A DNA stretch of 16,575 nucleotides, from NCBI GenBank assembly GCA_030628805.1, contig DAOVQG010000070.1, positions 1-16,575 of the forward strand. The letters run 5' to 3'. The stretch comes from JAGMDK01 sp023128695. GTDB taxonomy: Bacteria; Planctomycetota; Phycisphaerae; UBA1845; Fen-1342. A program made the position numbers and the translations under genes. This document shows, one piece after another, positions 9,401-14,067 of the stretch (positions are counted from its first letter, which is position 1; every line of letters begins with the position of its first letter). The notes under the pieces were generated by a model. That model was not told the DNA's origin and did no database searches. It was given only the letters and a program-made list of their open reading frames with translations.

Positions 9401-10385
9401 CACGGCGGTAGACGGCGGCGCCATCAGTTGCACGGATAGCAGTCCCCTTTTAACCCAGTGCGTATTCGCCGCGAATGTGGCCGTCGAAGGCGGCGGAGTG
9501 CGTAACGACGATTCCAGCCCAACACTCCTTAATTGTGCGTTCATGGGAAACTCCGCTGACTACGGCGGCGGTCTTATGAGCACGCACAGCAGTAATCCCA
9601 TGCTGACCAATTGCGTGTTTACCGGCAATACAGCTGGCGCGAATGGCGGTGGAATGCATAGCTTCTATGGTGGAAGTCCGCTGTCCACCAACTGCACCTT
9701 CAGTGGCAACTCAGCGGTCCAGGCGGGTGGCGGGACCTACTACTTTCATAGTGGTGGTGCGTCGGCGCTCAGAAACTGCATCCTATGGGGCAATACCGCC
9801 CCGAGCGGTTCGCAGATATACTGGTCTGCTGGAACATTGAACGTCACTTACACCTGTGTCCAAGGCGGCTGGACTGGCGACGGCAACATAGGCGCTGATC
9901 CGCTGTTCGTCGACCCCGATGGTGCTGACGACATCATTGGAACCGAAGATGACGACCTGCGTTTATCTGTCGGGTCGCCCTGCGTCGACGCAGCGGACAA
10001 TACGGTCGTGCCCGAAGACGGCGCCGACCTCGATGGGGATGGCGATACCAGTGAGCGGACCCCGCTCGATATCGATGGCAGCTTGCGATTCGTAGACAAT
10101 CCCCTCGTGGACGATACAGGGCTCCCCGACCTACCGGACTATCCAGAGGTCATAGACATGGGGGCTTACGAGTTTCCGCTGCCGGGTGATTTTGACAAGG
10201 ATAATGACGTGGACCTGGACGACTTCAACACGTTTGCCGGATGTATGGCCGGCCCGGATGTCCTGGACCCGCCGCCCGGCTGCGACGTAGCGGATTTCGG
10301 CAGCGCCGACCTCGACGGCGACAGCGACGTGGACCTGGCCGACTTCACCCGGTTCCAAAGAGCATTCACGGGAGGTTCTGGATAG
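471..10385 (+). CDS. Giant modular secreted protein (PKD/Ig-like, DNRLRE, calcium-loop repeats, two propellers, two beta-helices, dockerin-like C-terminus)
   Basis: About 3304 residues. Residues 1-34 are a Sec signal peptide (hydrophobic core IFFLVLCLVGLC). An unrecognised domain follows to about 255, then a PKD-like domain (258-349, WGDGE at 292-296). Two Ig-like repeats come next (357-568), then a third Ig-like domain (from 573) split by a foreign segment (623-973), and a fourth at about 1019-1123. A DNRLRE/CBM96-like domain spans about 1141-1310. Calcium-loop repeats (1313-1540), a seven-unit propeller (1541-1922), more loops (1924-2011), a six-unit NHL-like propeller (2012-2283), two loops (2285-2317), two beta-helix modules (2317-2790 and 2791-3236) and a dockerin-like pair (3238-3304) follow. 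Loop blocks separate the propellers and the first beta-helix. No catalytic motif is recognised. A surface or secreted binding role is inferred from the modules. The gene stands alone; its plus-strand neighbours begin 2 kb downstream. Confidence 0.9.
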   Translation: MKLSSQQKSTSCVPRIFFLVLCLVGLCNPPLAYCQTVFEPPYILCNDDFHETDLGALAWCDCNPSTGVVALYAYAPFGGARAEAWQQIWFYTGRPKQLVIDVEILRIGGVDLIGVAIGDVEQNIRIDSTGYYRREFLEWQFSIISLEGAIIDVCSALIEDMPDLGVITTLRDNLQLAVDAYLFWSVRDALEQAVQDGDGEESHLIVDYYAPIASSHTLRVGLRTDVAGFIPFGNAQGAVIGVIRSITIYGITPPYTPGLTGYSSSGTVGESMSFHAFLIDPDVDDVAWRIDWGDGETSEWSDYVPSFTPVAMAHNYTAPGIYYAKTQALDCDDMVSEWTPDAWIVTIVDLPPANERPTASSPQVSPSSGSFDTPFDYSIQVSDPESDSVQVTLKTYDPSWGAWEDQGTRVVAGNGTASWDDLVPFESNDANSTAQYRFHYDDGHDNTGIWGAYAGPSLASNDGPTGWDPEVSPAIGAYNTTFDYSISLSDPGGDSVTVTLETHDPSSGSWENHGMRTVAGNGTAFWNDRSPFEEDDVGLSSQYQFNYDDGHGNAGTWGPYSGPTLSSTGSGFVHWFYESMVGYDESLPVQVRISDGAGVVSATLYYDYGDDGTIDGSVVMTPCESGRGRGGDRRGGEQGGFADGAAIPSGADVVDHRTETEAAPQYQGYSAAESRDHSRTFRRMTSDARPATPLLQALPAPLEASRSEGSAGPLVDVEGRTRDGSYYDWGRATMCRGVQPPGTDRDPITETDVFGPADYIYSWAVAYDVCADIRFKTNWIRPDGQLYWPRVSDWHTPPAGQCYTWSKSWCWYWPDHPMHEHEGLWSVEWYVEENYSGYWQYEDTVTFVSKYDLTDHTMCKGVEESSPRIPIERTSMFLSSDYAAYSWLQLDKMRGGPYAVRWEWYDPDGGLYWSRDSEFPNPADAGYDYWPSYRKWAYIYLADHAAASMPGQWHVDVAIDGEHKFAEDFTVGINHGTWCATIPPPGLKYRDAQMSFFVTATNGGGAQTDSQEQIVDVQYPPPELSLYGDWPDGVDPEDGYQNTPFTFRVHYYDREGDSPSVQSVVVDGTPYAMDGSGSDADYSLTDFGSSFGFGPHDYYFQFESPDAEVVRLPATGTWEFRVCYSAYGEIIYPLDDCTIKMEYPDENAGLAASMSIRNRYGEPSRGRGDQYAHDVLIRVDFPPALPDTDVSYARLHVYYSGYSGNTPSGRVLSAHTITGDWNETTVTWNTQPGYSPTVLCSAVVPSEPGWMTWDVTEDVRDILIDGQANYGWQVVDDEPWNLNNIPTAWFFAKEYHDPSHIPYLEFELVPGADCNGNDIFDRIDIRDGTSLDCNSNGIPDECDLEQGPSADCNENDVPDECDIAEGTSSDVNENGVPDECEDDCNNNGQPDDYDISSGTSEDCQPNSIPDECDIESGRSQDCNTNDVPDECDIEGGASNDVDGNGVPDECEPDCNSNGVPDAYDIHTGTSEDCGRNGVPDECDIAGGSETDCNENGVPDVCEWIADCNNNGVLDECDIADGTSEDCQPNGIPDECELAATVSGFESISSWAPYQPGACGVANEQGYAGAVLDGQYIYFVPGHPYGYGGSEALRFDTSGDFYDQASWAAYDPAANGVGSQPQGYVGGVFDGQFIYFAPHHNGNDMHGEVLRYDTAASFSEVSAWATYDPGANGVGDDPRGYWGAIYDGRYVYFVPYRNSDYHAEVLRYDTSGDFETTASWAAYDPGDHGVGGDGYSGAAWDDRYIYFVPAINNTEVLRYDTTGDFFSVASWSAYAPAGSLYNGAVFDGRYVYFVPHISNGEVLRYDTLGDFSEPSSWVTYDPGADGVGDDPGGYAGAVFDGQFVYFVPFSDGSSFHGEVLRYDTSGAFSSASSWSAYDPGANGLGAEVRGFYGAVFHGSYVYFAPTMMEGGSVLRCSISAPGGLDCNTNGVLDECDIIGATSEDCNGNGVPDECDIAFGASPDCNGNSVPDECEGRDCNGNCILDECDVAGGVSMDCNGNGVPDECDIAVGGLFVASYQTHSVLEYNHYSGAFETEFVASGSGGLENPSDVVFGPHGDLFVASEATDEVLIYDGFTGQFIAAFVTSGSGGLDAPAGLTFGPNGNLFVASAAESEVLEYDGVTGAFVREFVSAGSGAVDGPSALTFGPNGNLFVSSRNTHSIIEYDGTTGEPMDTPFVPAGTDGLVHPEALEFGPNGNLFVASHEAGCVMEYDGSTGAFIQIFATDNGLEEATGLTFGPDGHLFVASASTDAVLEYDDSGSFVDTFVSGGSGGLDYPVRLAFKPISHDCNANGIPDACDIADEASADENANGIPDECEAAVLYVDQSAYFGDEHGTTWEDAYWDLQDALRVAASPRTAATEIRIANGFYRPASGTSDREATFQLINGVAIYGGYPGYDAPDPDERDPNPITNGTILSGDIGVNGDPGDNTYHVITGSGTDATAVLDGFSIVGGYDTRDHPDGYGAGMYNDLGSPTISNCLFAKNYARIGGGMYNIHANPTVTHCTFSGNFADEEGGGMYNNDCSPTLTSSIFCGSLAHTGAGLYGYSSSGPTSITNCVFAGNYAQGTGGGLVNVVPGLTMTNATVYANHGWDGSGLYNSPSTDATVINSIFWANAGGPQIGGGAPAVTHSCIEGGHAGAGNIDANPQFVYAPGPGGSWNSAAIYNATSHRTTFWDTSQDWGTDRLVGKLLRPAVMHAYEPYRYLQLVVMANTYPKIEVLGDFAYLGEAGGVYGVYDLHLHASSPCTDTGTNGAPELPEFDFEGDPRVWDGNGAEEEPGVFATVDMGADEFMWGVCYVDANATGLNDGTRWADAYTDLQDALDDASNPENGITDIWVAEGTYKPDRGTGDRTDTFQLLNGVAILGGFAGGETNPNHRDPASNVTILSGDIGTVGDDADNSYHVVTGSGTNSTAILDGFTITAGNASGSDPHGEGGGMYNSGGSPTLMNCIFEDNSASAGGGVSTRDYGIPVFTNCTFHQNTAVDGGAISCTDSSPLLTQCVFAANVAVEGGGVRNDDSSPTLLNCAFMGNSADYGGGLMSTHSSNPMLTNCVFTGNTAGANGGGMHSFYGGSPLSTNCTFSGNSAVQAGGGTYYFHSGGASALRNCILWGNTAPSGSQIYWSAGTLNVTYTCVQGGWTGDGNIGADPLFVDPDGADDIIGTEDDDLRLSVGSPCVDAADNTVVPEDGADLDGDGDTSERTPLDIDGSLRFVDNPLVDDTGLPDLPDYPEVIDMGAYEFPLPGDFDKDNDVDLDDFNTFAGCMAGPDVLDPPPGCDVADFGSADLDGDSDVDLADFTRFQRAFTGGSG
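1539..2183 (+). repeat. Tandem pair of Ig-like/cadherin-like domains in the giant protein
   Basis: Two copies follow each other with a 321-nt (107-residue) period. Landmarks shared by both are VSPxxGxxxTxFDYSI, DSVxVTLxTxDPS, VAGNGTAxWxD, a FxYDDGHxNxGxWGxYxGP ending and acidic loops. They resemble the all-beta spacer domains common in bacterial surface proteins and probably arose by internal duplication. Confidence 0.75.
2337..3389 (+). other. Insertion of about 350 residues inside the third Ig-like domain
   Basis: The Ig-like domain starting at 2187 reads normally up to DGSVVMTP (ending 2336). Its natural continuation, GTWCATIPPPG then YRDAQMSFFVTATN, resumes at about 3396. Between these lie about 100 arginine- and glycine-rich residues of unusual composition (2337-2640) and two tandem aromatic-rich domains (2670-3389). 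The reading frame is kept throughout. That this is a nested insertion is inferred from how well the two outer halves fit together. Confidence 0.6.
2670..3389 (+). repeat. Tandem tryptophan-rich domains, period 124 residues
   Basis: Two copies begin with TMCRGV (about 2667) and TMCKGV (about 3039). Each then has a PI-T-F-S-D core, a W-W-PDGxLYW motif, a tyrosine- and tryptophan-rich middle, and a closing GxWxVxxxxxGxxxxxxxFxV strand. I know this pattern from uncharacterised secreted bacterial and archaeal proteins but cannot name the family. They are probably all-beta binding domains. Confidence 0.65.
3888..4400 (+). other. DNRLRE / CBM96-like domain of the giant protein
   Basis: The segment contains the motifs usual for the DNRLRE (CBM96-like) fold: an early run on arginines after the opening strand, ARLHVYYSGYSG, then TGDWNETTVTWNTQPGY, then MTWDVTEDVRDIL and a final YLEFEL strand. 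DNRLRE domains are reported to bind polysaccharides in some proteins. Here this is the best hint that the giant protein contacts carbohydrate. Confidence 0.75.
4407..5088 (+). repeat. Thirteen calcium-loop repeats (DCNxNGVPDECDI type), block 1
   Basis: Thirteen units of about 15-18 residues follow DCNxNGxPDECDIxxGTS. The aspartates and asparagines have the spacing of thrombospondin type-3-like calcium loops, and most units have two cysteines. Units 1, 5 and 9 lack the second cysteine (DRID, DDYD, DAYD), and units 4 and 8 begin DV instead of DC. This shows a higher-order period of four units. The block separates the DNRLRE domain from the first propeller and is probably a rigid, calcium-stabilised spacer. 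Confidence 0.85.
5091..6234 (+). repeat. Seven-unit beta-propeller-like repeat block
   Basis: Seven copies of a 40-57-residue unit follow the pattern GYxGAVFDGRYVYFVP, then GEVLRYDTSGDF, then SSWxAYDPGANGVG. The seven core strands begin GYAGAV, GYVGGV, GYWGAI, GYSGAA, LYNGAV, GYAGAV and GFYGAV. The number and length fit a seven-bladed propeller. Copies 4 and 5 have shortened loops. No catalytic residues are evident. Confidence 0.7.
6240..6501 (+). repeat. Five calcium-loop repeats, block 2
   Basis: Five DCNxNGxxDEC units lie between the two propellers. The fourth has an extra cysteine (DCNGNCILDEC), which may give a different disulfide pairing. Confidence 0.85.
6504..7317 (+). repeat. Six-unit NHL/SMP-30-like propeller
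   Basis: Six units of about 45 residues follow LTFGPNGNLFVASxxTxxVLEYDGxTGAFV, ending SGGLDxP. The first unit starts directly with LFVAS and lacks its outer strand. The block ends with an unpaired GGLDYPVRLAFKP strand, which would complete unit 1 by the velcro closure known in propellers. This fixes the likely domain ends and a six-bladed fold. Confidence 0.8.
7323..7418 (+). repeat. Two calcium-loop repeats, block 3
   Basis: DCNANGIPDACD and DENANGIPDECE lie between the second propeller and the first beta-helix module. The second unit has lost its first cysteine. Confidence 0.8.
7419..8838 (+). repeat. Beta-helix module 1
   Basis: It opens with YVDQSA and WEDAYWDLQDAL, then FQLINGVAIYGGY, TILSGDIG and AVLDGFSI. 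This is the usual lead-in of planctomycete/choice-of-anchor right-handed beta-helices. Coils follow with GGGMYNxxxxPTxTxCxFxGN repeats. It ends in SPCTDTG and a VDMGADEF strand. An extra segment of about 90 residues (about 8409-8679) is inserted before the last coil. No pectate-lyase-type catalytic residues could be identified. Confidence 0.8.
8841..10176 (+). repeat. Beta-helix module 2, paralogue of module 1
   Basis: The order of motifs is as in module 1: YVDANATG, WADAYTDLQDALDD, FQLLNGVAILGGF, TILSGDIG and AILDGFTI. Seven or so GGGxxxxxSPxLxNCxFxGNxA coils follow, then SPCVDAAD and IDMGAYEF. It lacks the extra segment seen in module 1. The similarity runs end to end, so the two arose by duplication of an entire module. 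Confidence 0.8.
10182..10382 (+). other. C-terminal dockerin-like EF-hand pair
   Basis: Two calcium loops, DFDKDNDVDLDDF and DLDGDSDVDLADF, are separated by a linker with two cysteines (GCMAG and PGCD). This is the usual last domain of long planctomycete secreted proteins. True dockerins bind cohesins, but no cohesin is visible here. There is no sorting motif or transmembrane anchor after it. Confidence 0.8.
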
Positions 10386-10422
10386 ATAGGCCCGGCCGTG
10401 CAGGTTTAGCCCGCTGTTTGCG

Positions 10423-10652
10423 TCACTTGCCGCAGTCCTTGCGCCCCGGCCTTCGGCCCGCCAAGTCTGGAGCAAGGCTCTGCCCAGAGCCGTATAGCAC
10501 GGACAGCAACACCGCGGCGCCCGAATACGCCGCTGACGAAAAGAACCATCCGGCAGGGTCGGTGACGCCGCGGGTGATCGCGTAGATGGCGACGGCGACC
10601 CAGAAGGTCTGGCAAAGCAAATCAGTTCATTAACAAGAGCAGTAAGGGTCAT
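10423..10652 (-). pseudogene. Truncated or frameshifted small CxxFW membrane protein
   Basis: The convincing part runs from 10620 down to 10423. It reads LCQTFWVAVAIYA and then a second hydrophobic stretch, SGAAVLLSVLYGSG, ending in a basic tail. Its only start is a TTG with no ribosome binding site, and stops lie immediately upstream in frame. An ATG at 10652 in another frame gives MTLTALVNELICFA and then runs into this region, so one frame change could join them. CQTFW resembles CHNFW in the protein at 10675-11190. This looks like a damaged relative of that gene, overlapping or closely following it in the same direction. Confidence 0.5.
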
Positions 10653-10674
10653 TCACGGGACTGACTCGGTCAGA

Positions 10675-11190
10675 TTACATGCAATCAGGACACGAGCGAC
10701 CGCCTTTTGGAGTAGTGGAGGTCGAACCGGCGATGACTCGGTCCAGAACCCGCGCGCCGGCGGCGTAGGCGATAGCCAGGGGGAGCGTCTCGAGGCCGTG
10801 AGGGCCGAAGACAATCAACAGGACGAGCGCGCTCCAGAAGTTGTGACAGAATCTGCACGCCAGCAGGAAGGTTACCGCACGTTGGAAAACGGTTCCCCTG
10901 GCGAGTCGGTTCAACTCGGTTCGGCGGGCTTCCCGCTGCTCGGATGTCAGTTCACGCCGGGCGGCGTGGTCGTCGCCCTGGGCGAGAGCCTCGTTCCAGA
11001 TCAGATTGTGTTCCAGTTCCCAGCGCAATACGCCGATCTGTTGCATCTGCCGCGTATGACGGCTCTGGTACCAGAACGCGAACTCCCGCGCCCAGAACGA
11101 GCGGAAGAGCACATACCCCAGGCCCCAAGTCCCCAGCAGCCAGGCGGCCAGCCGGACGAACTCCGAATCACTGTCGATGAATCCCAGCAT
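10675..11190 (-). CDS. Small membrane protein with CxxCHxFW motif
   Basis: 171 residues. Hydrophobic segments lie at about 13-29, 104-128 and 134-150. The middle is charged and helical (about 60-100). The second hydrophobic segment contains C112-R-F-C115-H-N-F-W119, reminiscent of the CxxCxxxW motif of DUF1360-type membrane proteins; that link is tentative. The C-terminus ends in another cysteine pair (SCPDC). The ATG is preceded by AAAGGA at 9 nt. The start overlaps the end of the next upstream gene (11168-11380) by 23 nt, so the two are probably translationally coupled. It seems intact, unlike most minus-strand neighbours. Function unknown; it may be part of a phage-like cluster. Confidence 0.65.
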   Translation of the reverse strand: MLGFIDSDSEFVRLAAWLLGTWGLGYVLFRSFWAREFAFWYQSRHTRQMQQIGVLRWELEHNLIWNEALAQGDDHAARRELTSEQREARRTELNRLARGTVFQRAVTFLLACRFCHNFWSALVLLIVFGPHGLETLPLAIAYAAGARVLDRVIAGSTSTTPKGGRSCPDCM

Positions 11191-11380
11191 TGTTAAGAAT
11201 CCTTTCCTTGATCAATCGGGCCACGATCCGAGCCTCCTGCTCGGCGTTGCGCGGGTTGACGGGGTACTCCCCGATCGGCACCTCACGCGGCAGTTCGTAG
11301 CCCCGGTCCAGCAGTGCGAATAGTTCCTTTGCGTCCGGCACGTTGTCTTCAAGCCACTTGCGAGCCTGCTCCGCGGTCAT
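11168..11380 (-). CDS. Small helical protein of unknown function
   Basis: 70 residues, starting MTAEQARKWLEDNVPDAKEL and rich in charged, helix-forming residues. The frame remains open upstream to 11434 with plausible sequence (LHLQEEIGRQFDG) but with no start codon there. Either the ATG at 11380 is real or the 5' end is lost. GAGGAG lies about 20 nt from the ATG, too far for a normal ribosome binding site. It overlaps the downstream membrane-protein gene by 23 nt. No family is recognised. Confidence 0.55.
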   Translation of the reverse strand: MTAEQARKWLEDNVPDAKELFALLDRGYELPREVPIGEYPVNPRNAEQEARIVARLIKERILNNAGIHRQ

Positions 11381-11397
11381 ACCGTCGAATTGGCGAC

Positions 11398-11643
11398 CTA
11401 TCTCCTCTTGTAGGTGTAGAGCTTGGGGATCATGTCATCTGTCTCATCAAAATCAGGATGTGCCCCGTATGGCACGTCGAGTCCATTCCAGGTTCAGGTT
11501 GACAGCGCACCAAACGCCCTGCCCCTTGCAGACATCCGTATTCGGGAGTTCGATAGTACAGATCGTTTCCCATAGTTGACTGGTACCGAACTCCCAGTTC
11601 GCCCAAACGCAATTCCGTTGCGGGGGGTCACTCCAGTCGTAAT
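11398..11643 (-). pseudogene. 5'-truncated, frameshifted gene fragment
   Basis: From about 11643 one frame reads protein-like sequence containing CVWANWEFGTSQLWETICTI and ending VWCAVNLNLEW, then continues poorly to a stop at 11453. At about 11482 a different frame takes over naturally: LDVPYGAHPDFDETDDMIPK, then LYTYKRR and a TAG at 11400-11398. Removing a single base near 11482 would join the two halves. There is no start codon for the upstream half; it abuts the cut end of the tape-measure fragment. The family is not recognised. A sequencing error could explain the frame break but not the missing start. Confidence 0.55.
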
Positions 11644-12290
11644 GGCCGCAGCCGGCCGAACTGCTCTTTGAGCCAGTCCAGGGCATCACCGGCTGCGCCG
11701 GTGTACACGACGACCGCCGTGCCGAGCCCCACAACGGCCGCAACCACCAGACCGATTGGTGACAGTAGTGCCCCCAGGGCTGCCGTCATCGCGACGAACG
11801 CGACCTTGATACCGGCCAGGATCGACGCGAGCCCGCCCAGAACGAATGAGGCTGCCTGTACGGCGACGCCCAGCGTCACCAGCGCCGTGCCCACGGCACC
11901 GATCACGAGCGCCGCCGTGCCCGCGATGATCACGAGCTCGCGGTTCTCGCGGACCCATTTGGCGATCGTGGAGACGACCTTCGCCGCGACGTTCGCCACG
12001 ACGCGCAGCGGGCCGGCCAGCGCTTCACCGACAGCAATGGCCAAGCCTTCGAGGGTGCTCTTGAGAATGACCGCGTCGCCGCGGAGCGTGTTGAGCTGCA
12101 CGCCGGCGATGCGTGCCGCCACGCCGCTGGATTCGCCCAGCGCCTGTGTGTACTGACGCAGCTTGCCCGCGCCCTGAGACAGCAACTCGGCCACGCCGGC
12201 AGCGCGGGCGCGGCCGCGACCAAGGGAAGGCCCGGAGGCACGAAAAAAGCAGAGCGAGCGTGACAATCCGGTTGACACGCGTTGGGCCAC
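11628..12290 (-). pseudogene. Internal fragment of a phage tape-measure protein
   Basis: The convincing part (about 12235 to 11655) has the usual middle of tail tape-measure proteins: LLSQGAGKLRQYTQALGES, then LRGDAVILKSTLEGLAIAVG, then NREL followed by a very hydrophobic, alanine- and glycine-rich region of about 90 residues, ending DWLKEQFGRLR. Complete tape-measure proteins are several times longer, so both the N-terminal and C-terminal parts are missing. The first 15-20 residues of the open frame look unrelated. The protein sets tail length and forms the channel in long-tailed phages. Here it is a relic. Confidence 0.7.
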
Positions 12291-12300
12291 ACCTGATAAT
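12272..12300 (+). promoter_or_regulatory. Sigma-70-type promoter for the three-gene operon
   Basis: TTGACA (12272-12277), a 17-bp spacer and GATAAT (12295-12300) give a perfect -35 and a five-of-six -10. Transcription would start at about 12307 and reach the GTG at 12553. It lies exactly where the tape-measure fragment stops. Confidence 0.6.
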
Positions 12301-12552
12301 CAACGCGCGGATGGTGTGAATATGCGCGTGATGTCGAGCCACGCAGGGCAGTGGGGCTTGTCACTTCGGAGCATGCGTGCTTCCCCTCTCACCGACGTTC
12401 CCATCGATGTGCACGCCACCAAAGTGTGCCTTCGGCCGGGAGTTCTACCGGACCGAATGGTTGCTCTCGACGTGCCGGTCACGGCAATCAATTCCATGGC
12501 GGGAGACAGGGGAGTTCTCGCGTGTCTCAGTCCCTTAGGGAAAGAGGAATAC
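12301..12552 (+). other. Leader of the operon, about 245 nt
   Basis: The frame of the next gene stays open back to a GTG at 12316, but the extension has no recognisable features and would place the signal peptide at residue 80. It is therefore taken as an untranslated leader. No riboswitch or attenuator was recognised. AGAGGA at 12543-12548 precedes the chosen GTG by 4 nt. Confidence 0.45.
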
Positions 12553-14067
12553 GTGTCAGGTAAAGGAAGACGGCGCGCTATCCTGGCAAGCGCTCTTGGG
12601 GTTGGCTGCCTTGTGTGCGCGCCAGCGAGCGCAGACGGTGATCTCGGACTCGTTCTCGTGGTCGGTGGCGACCCTCAACCCTTCACGTTTGAAGTGCTGG
12701 CGGGAGCCGAGTTTTCACTTCAGTACTCGTCGGGAATGGAGGTCCTGGACGCACCCGAGGGAGACGTTATTGCGCCTGGCGAAACCCTGGTTGCTCCGGA
12801 ATCCCTGGGTGATTGGGATGGAGATGGAGACTATGATCTCCGCGACTTCGCCGAGTTCCAGATCTGTTATTCGGGAACCGCACCCTTCATCCCGGGGTGC
12901 GAGCCGTTTGACCTTGACGGCGATGGTGACGTTGACTTCGTCGATCATTCGGCCCTGGTGCCGTGGTTCACCGGACCGCGGCCTCTGAATGTCCCGGGCG
13001 ACTGGGACGGCGACGGGGATTTCGATCTTCGTGATTTCGCGGAGTTCCAGGTGTGCTTCTCGGGAGAAAGCGCTCATGCTCCCGGCTGTGAACCGTTTGA
13101 TGTCGACGAAGATGGCGACGTCGACGCGCTCGACTTCCAGACCATCGGGGCATGGTTCCAGGGTCCGCATGACTTCCCGATGCTTGACGTCCCCGTAACC
13201 TTGCATGGGCGCGGGTTGTCTCCAAGCAGCTCGTTGGGCGACAAACTGATCGAGGTGTACGTGGACGGAGAGGTTGTGGCATCCCGGGTGGTGACCGTGG
13301 TACAGCTCAGCGTCATCCCCACAACCGTCACCTACGGAACCGCGATGGTGGCGGAGTTGCAGCCCACCGGTGGGCCGCTGGTCTTCGATGAGGACACTAC
13401 AGCTTCATGGGCCGGTCATTTCCAGCCAGGCGTTGGGACGCCCATTCCGGTCACGATTGCTTACGATGCCGACGAGGTGCTGGAGCGCTCGGACAGTCAA
13501 TGCGTCCTGGTAGCCGGGGCCGGTTCGTCGGACGCGCCGCTTGAGACGTTCCTCTCCGACGGAGAGCTGATCGGGAGTTTCACCTTCGACCTAAATGGGC
13601 TGCTTATCTCGGCATCCCACGACATCACGGTCGCTGAGGGACCTGCAAACATCTATACGATCCAGTACAGCCCCGAGATGGTTCCCTCCCTGGGCGAGCC
13701 ACCTGATGAGATCAACGTGTTCCCCGGCCCGGTGCCGGACGAGGAAACCATGGTGTTCGCCACGGCCCACCACTATTGCGTGGTCGTTCCGGTGGAGAAG
13801 ACGCCAGAAACCCTCGGGGGCCCGATGGAGCTGACGGTTCAGGTGATGACGCTGAACGCCGATTACTCAGTCATCCAGGACAGCTTTGAGCTCACGCTGG
13901 CCCGTGATGACACGGATCCGGATTACATTCGGTACATCAGCGATCTCGAGGTGCCGCTGTTTCCCGTCAACGCGAACGTTGACCCAACACAGTATACCGA
14001 AGACTGGCCTTTTGAGACCGTTGATGACGGAGTGGTCGTCGTGGTTGGAGAGGAGGTCGCCCAATGA
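12553..14067 (+). CDS. Secreted protein with two internal dockerin-like pairs
   Basis: 504 residues from a GTG start. Residues 1-27 form a signal peptide: basic KGRRR, a hydrophobic core and an APASA cleavage site. A short beta segment is followed by two dockerin-like calcium pairs at about 85-143 and 147-210 (loops DWDGDGDYDLRDF, DLDGDGDVDFVDH, DWDGDGDFDLRDF and DVDEDGDVDALDF). About 290 residues of all-beta, acidic sequence follow, not assigned to a family. Dockerin pairs are usually at the C-terminus; here they are near the N-terminus. The stop overlaps the next start (ATGA), so translation is coupled. An extracytoplasmic structural or binding role is inferred. Confidence 0.8.
   Translation: MSGKGRRRAILASALGVGCLVCAPASADGDLGLVLVVGGDPQPFTFEVLAGAEFSLQYSSGMEVLDAPEGDVIAPGETLVAPESLGDWDGDGDYDLRDFAEFQICYSGTAPFIPGCEPFDLDGDGDVDFVDHSALVPWFTGPRPLNVPGDWDGDGDFDLRDFAEFQVCFSGESAHAPGCEPFDVDEDGDVDALDFQTIGAWFQGPHDFPMLDVPVTLHGRGLSPSSSLGDKLIEVYVDGEVVASRVVTVVQLSVIPTTVTYGTAMVAELQPTGGPLVFDEDTTASWAGHFQPGVGTPIPVTIAYDADEVLERSDSQCVLVAGAGSSDAPLETFLSDGELIGSFTFDLNGLLISASHDITVAEGPANIYTIQYSPEMVPSLGEPPDEINVFPGPVPDEETMVFATAHHYCVVVPVEKTPETLGGPMELTVQVMTLNADYSVIQDSFELTLARDDTDPDYIRYISDLEVPLFPVNANVDPTQYTEDWPFETVDDGVVVVVGEEVAQ
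12805..13180 (+). repeat. Tandem dockerin-like calcium-binding pairs
   Basis: Two copies about 186 nt apart share GDWDGDGDxDLRDFAEFQ, a cysteine pair (CYSG/CFSG and PGCEPFD) and a DxDGDVD loop. The second copy keeps DLRDFAEFQ exactly, showing recent duplication. Confidence 0.8.
14051..14056 (+). promoter_or_regulatory. Ribosome binding site of the lipoprotein gene
   Basis: AGGAGG lies 7 nt before the ATG at 14064, inside the end of the upstream gene. It supports that start and translational coupling. Confidence 0.7.

Noticed and set aside
10661..10673. Small hairpin CTGACTCGGTCAG, with TGACTCGGTC repeated at 10734
   Set aside because: The stem is only 5 bp, there is no T-tract, and the second copy falls inside a coding region.
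12316..12552. N-terminal extension of the operon's first protein
   Set aside because: The sequence has no features, and the GTG at 12553 gives a clean signal peptide with a nearby purine-rich site.
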